A stretch of DNA of 6,276 nt from Desulfobacterales bacterium (lineage in GTDB: Bacteria > Desulfobacterota > DSM-4660 > Desulfatiglandales > B25-G16), in the NCBI GenBank assembly GCA_013375335.1, contig JABXJZ010000089.1, positions 1 to 6,276 on the forward strand, written 5' to 3'. Both the position numbers and the translations under genes were made by a program. Shown here in pieces: positions 6,110 through 6,276 of this stretch; positions within the stretch are counted from its first letter, which is position 1; each line of letters begins with the position of its first letter. The notes below the pieces were generated by a model. It did no database searches. It was given only the letters and a program-made list of their open reading frames with translations, and was not told where the DNA came from.

Positions 6110-6276
6110 AATTGCCTGGAGCGAGCCTTAGAATGGTCAAAAAGTCTTTTCAATGAACAAAAGGGGATTCGGGCAACAGCCACTTCAGATATCACTTAAA
6201 ATCCCATCAACCTTTTCCATCTAAAAAAAATTATAAGATTACAATACGTCGTGTTATATAGAAAATCAAAGCTAAA

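Larger units (their letters stand above)
5834..6276. other. Intergenic region upstream of the locus, no supported gene
   Basis: About 440 bases. The part at 5870-5960 is very AT-rich and includes a perfect 12-bp palindrome TGAAAATTTTCA (5880-5891), a place where the operon promoter could lie, though no -35/-10 pair with good spacing was found. The part at 6030-6125 carries the inverted repeats and GAGCG cluster. A 62-codon minus-strand open frame (5870-6058) has no ribosome site and no recognisable domain. The outermost 150 bases show nothing identifiable. Confidence 0.6.

Overview
The window holds one compact two-component signalling locus, read entirely on the minus strand, with AT-rich, apparently gene-poor DNA on both sides. 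From upstream (high coordinates) to downstream it contains four parts: an unassigned intergenic stretch (about 5804-6276), a decayed PAS-domain gene remnant (about 5459-5833), a very large membrane-bound sensor histidine kinase (847-5313, 1488 aa), and a NarL/FixJ-type response regulator (216-854, 212 aa) whose start overlaps the kinase stop by 8 bp. The last 215 bases contain no recognisable gene and no convincing terminator.

The kinase has a signal-anchored periplasmic domain of the ABC substrate-binding type and one transmembrane helix. Five PAS domains and a GAF domain follow, joined by coiled coils, and the protein ends in a HisKA_3 plus HATPase_c transmitter with the phospho-accepting His in an HDELGQ motif. 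HisKA_3 kinases typically pair with LuxR/NarL-type regulators, which is what the next gene encodes. The likely circuit is: a small periplasmic ligand and possibly cytoplasmic PAS/GAF cues, then His phosphorylation, then Asp54 of the regulator, then DNA binding. Ligand and target genes cannot be read from this window.

The most distinctive property is modularity visible in the DNA. A short DNA motif encoding the PAS-to-PAS linker (ITERKRAEE and variants) recurs at least eight times, including in the upstream remnant. A 146-bp coiled-coil segment is duplicated at an exact 498-bp offset. Base composition changes sharply at some of these linkers: the periplasmic domain and the third PAS domain are AT-rich, the rest is GC-rich. 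This suggests assembly by recombination between linker repeats. The upstream remnant is a relative of PAS domain 4 with nonsense codons at Glu positions and a frameshifting deletion.

The architecture suggests a Gram-negative environmental bacterium, possibly of the former Deltaproteobacteria or Nitrospirota, where such multi-PAS kinases are common; this is only a guess. I found no mobile element gene, CRISPR array, tRNA or rRNA, and no evidence for a wholly new system.
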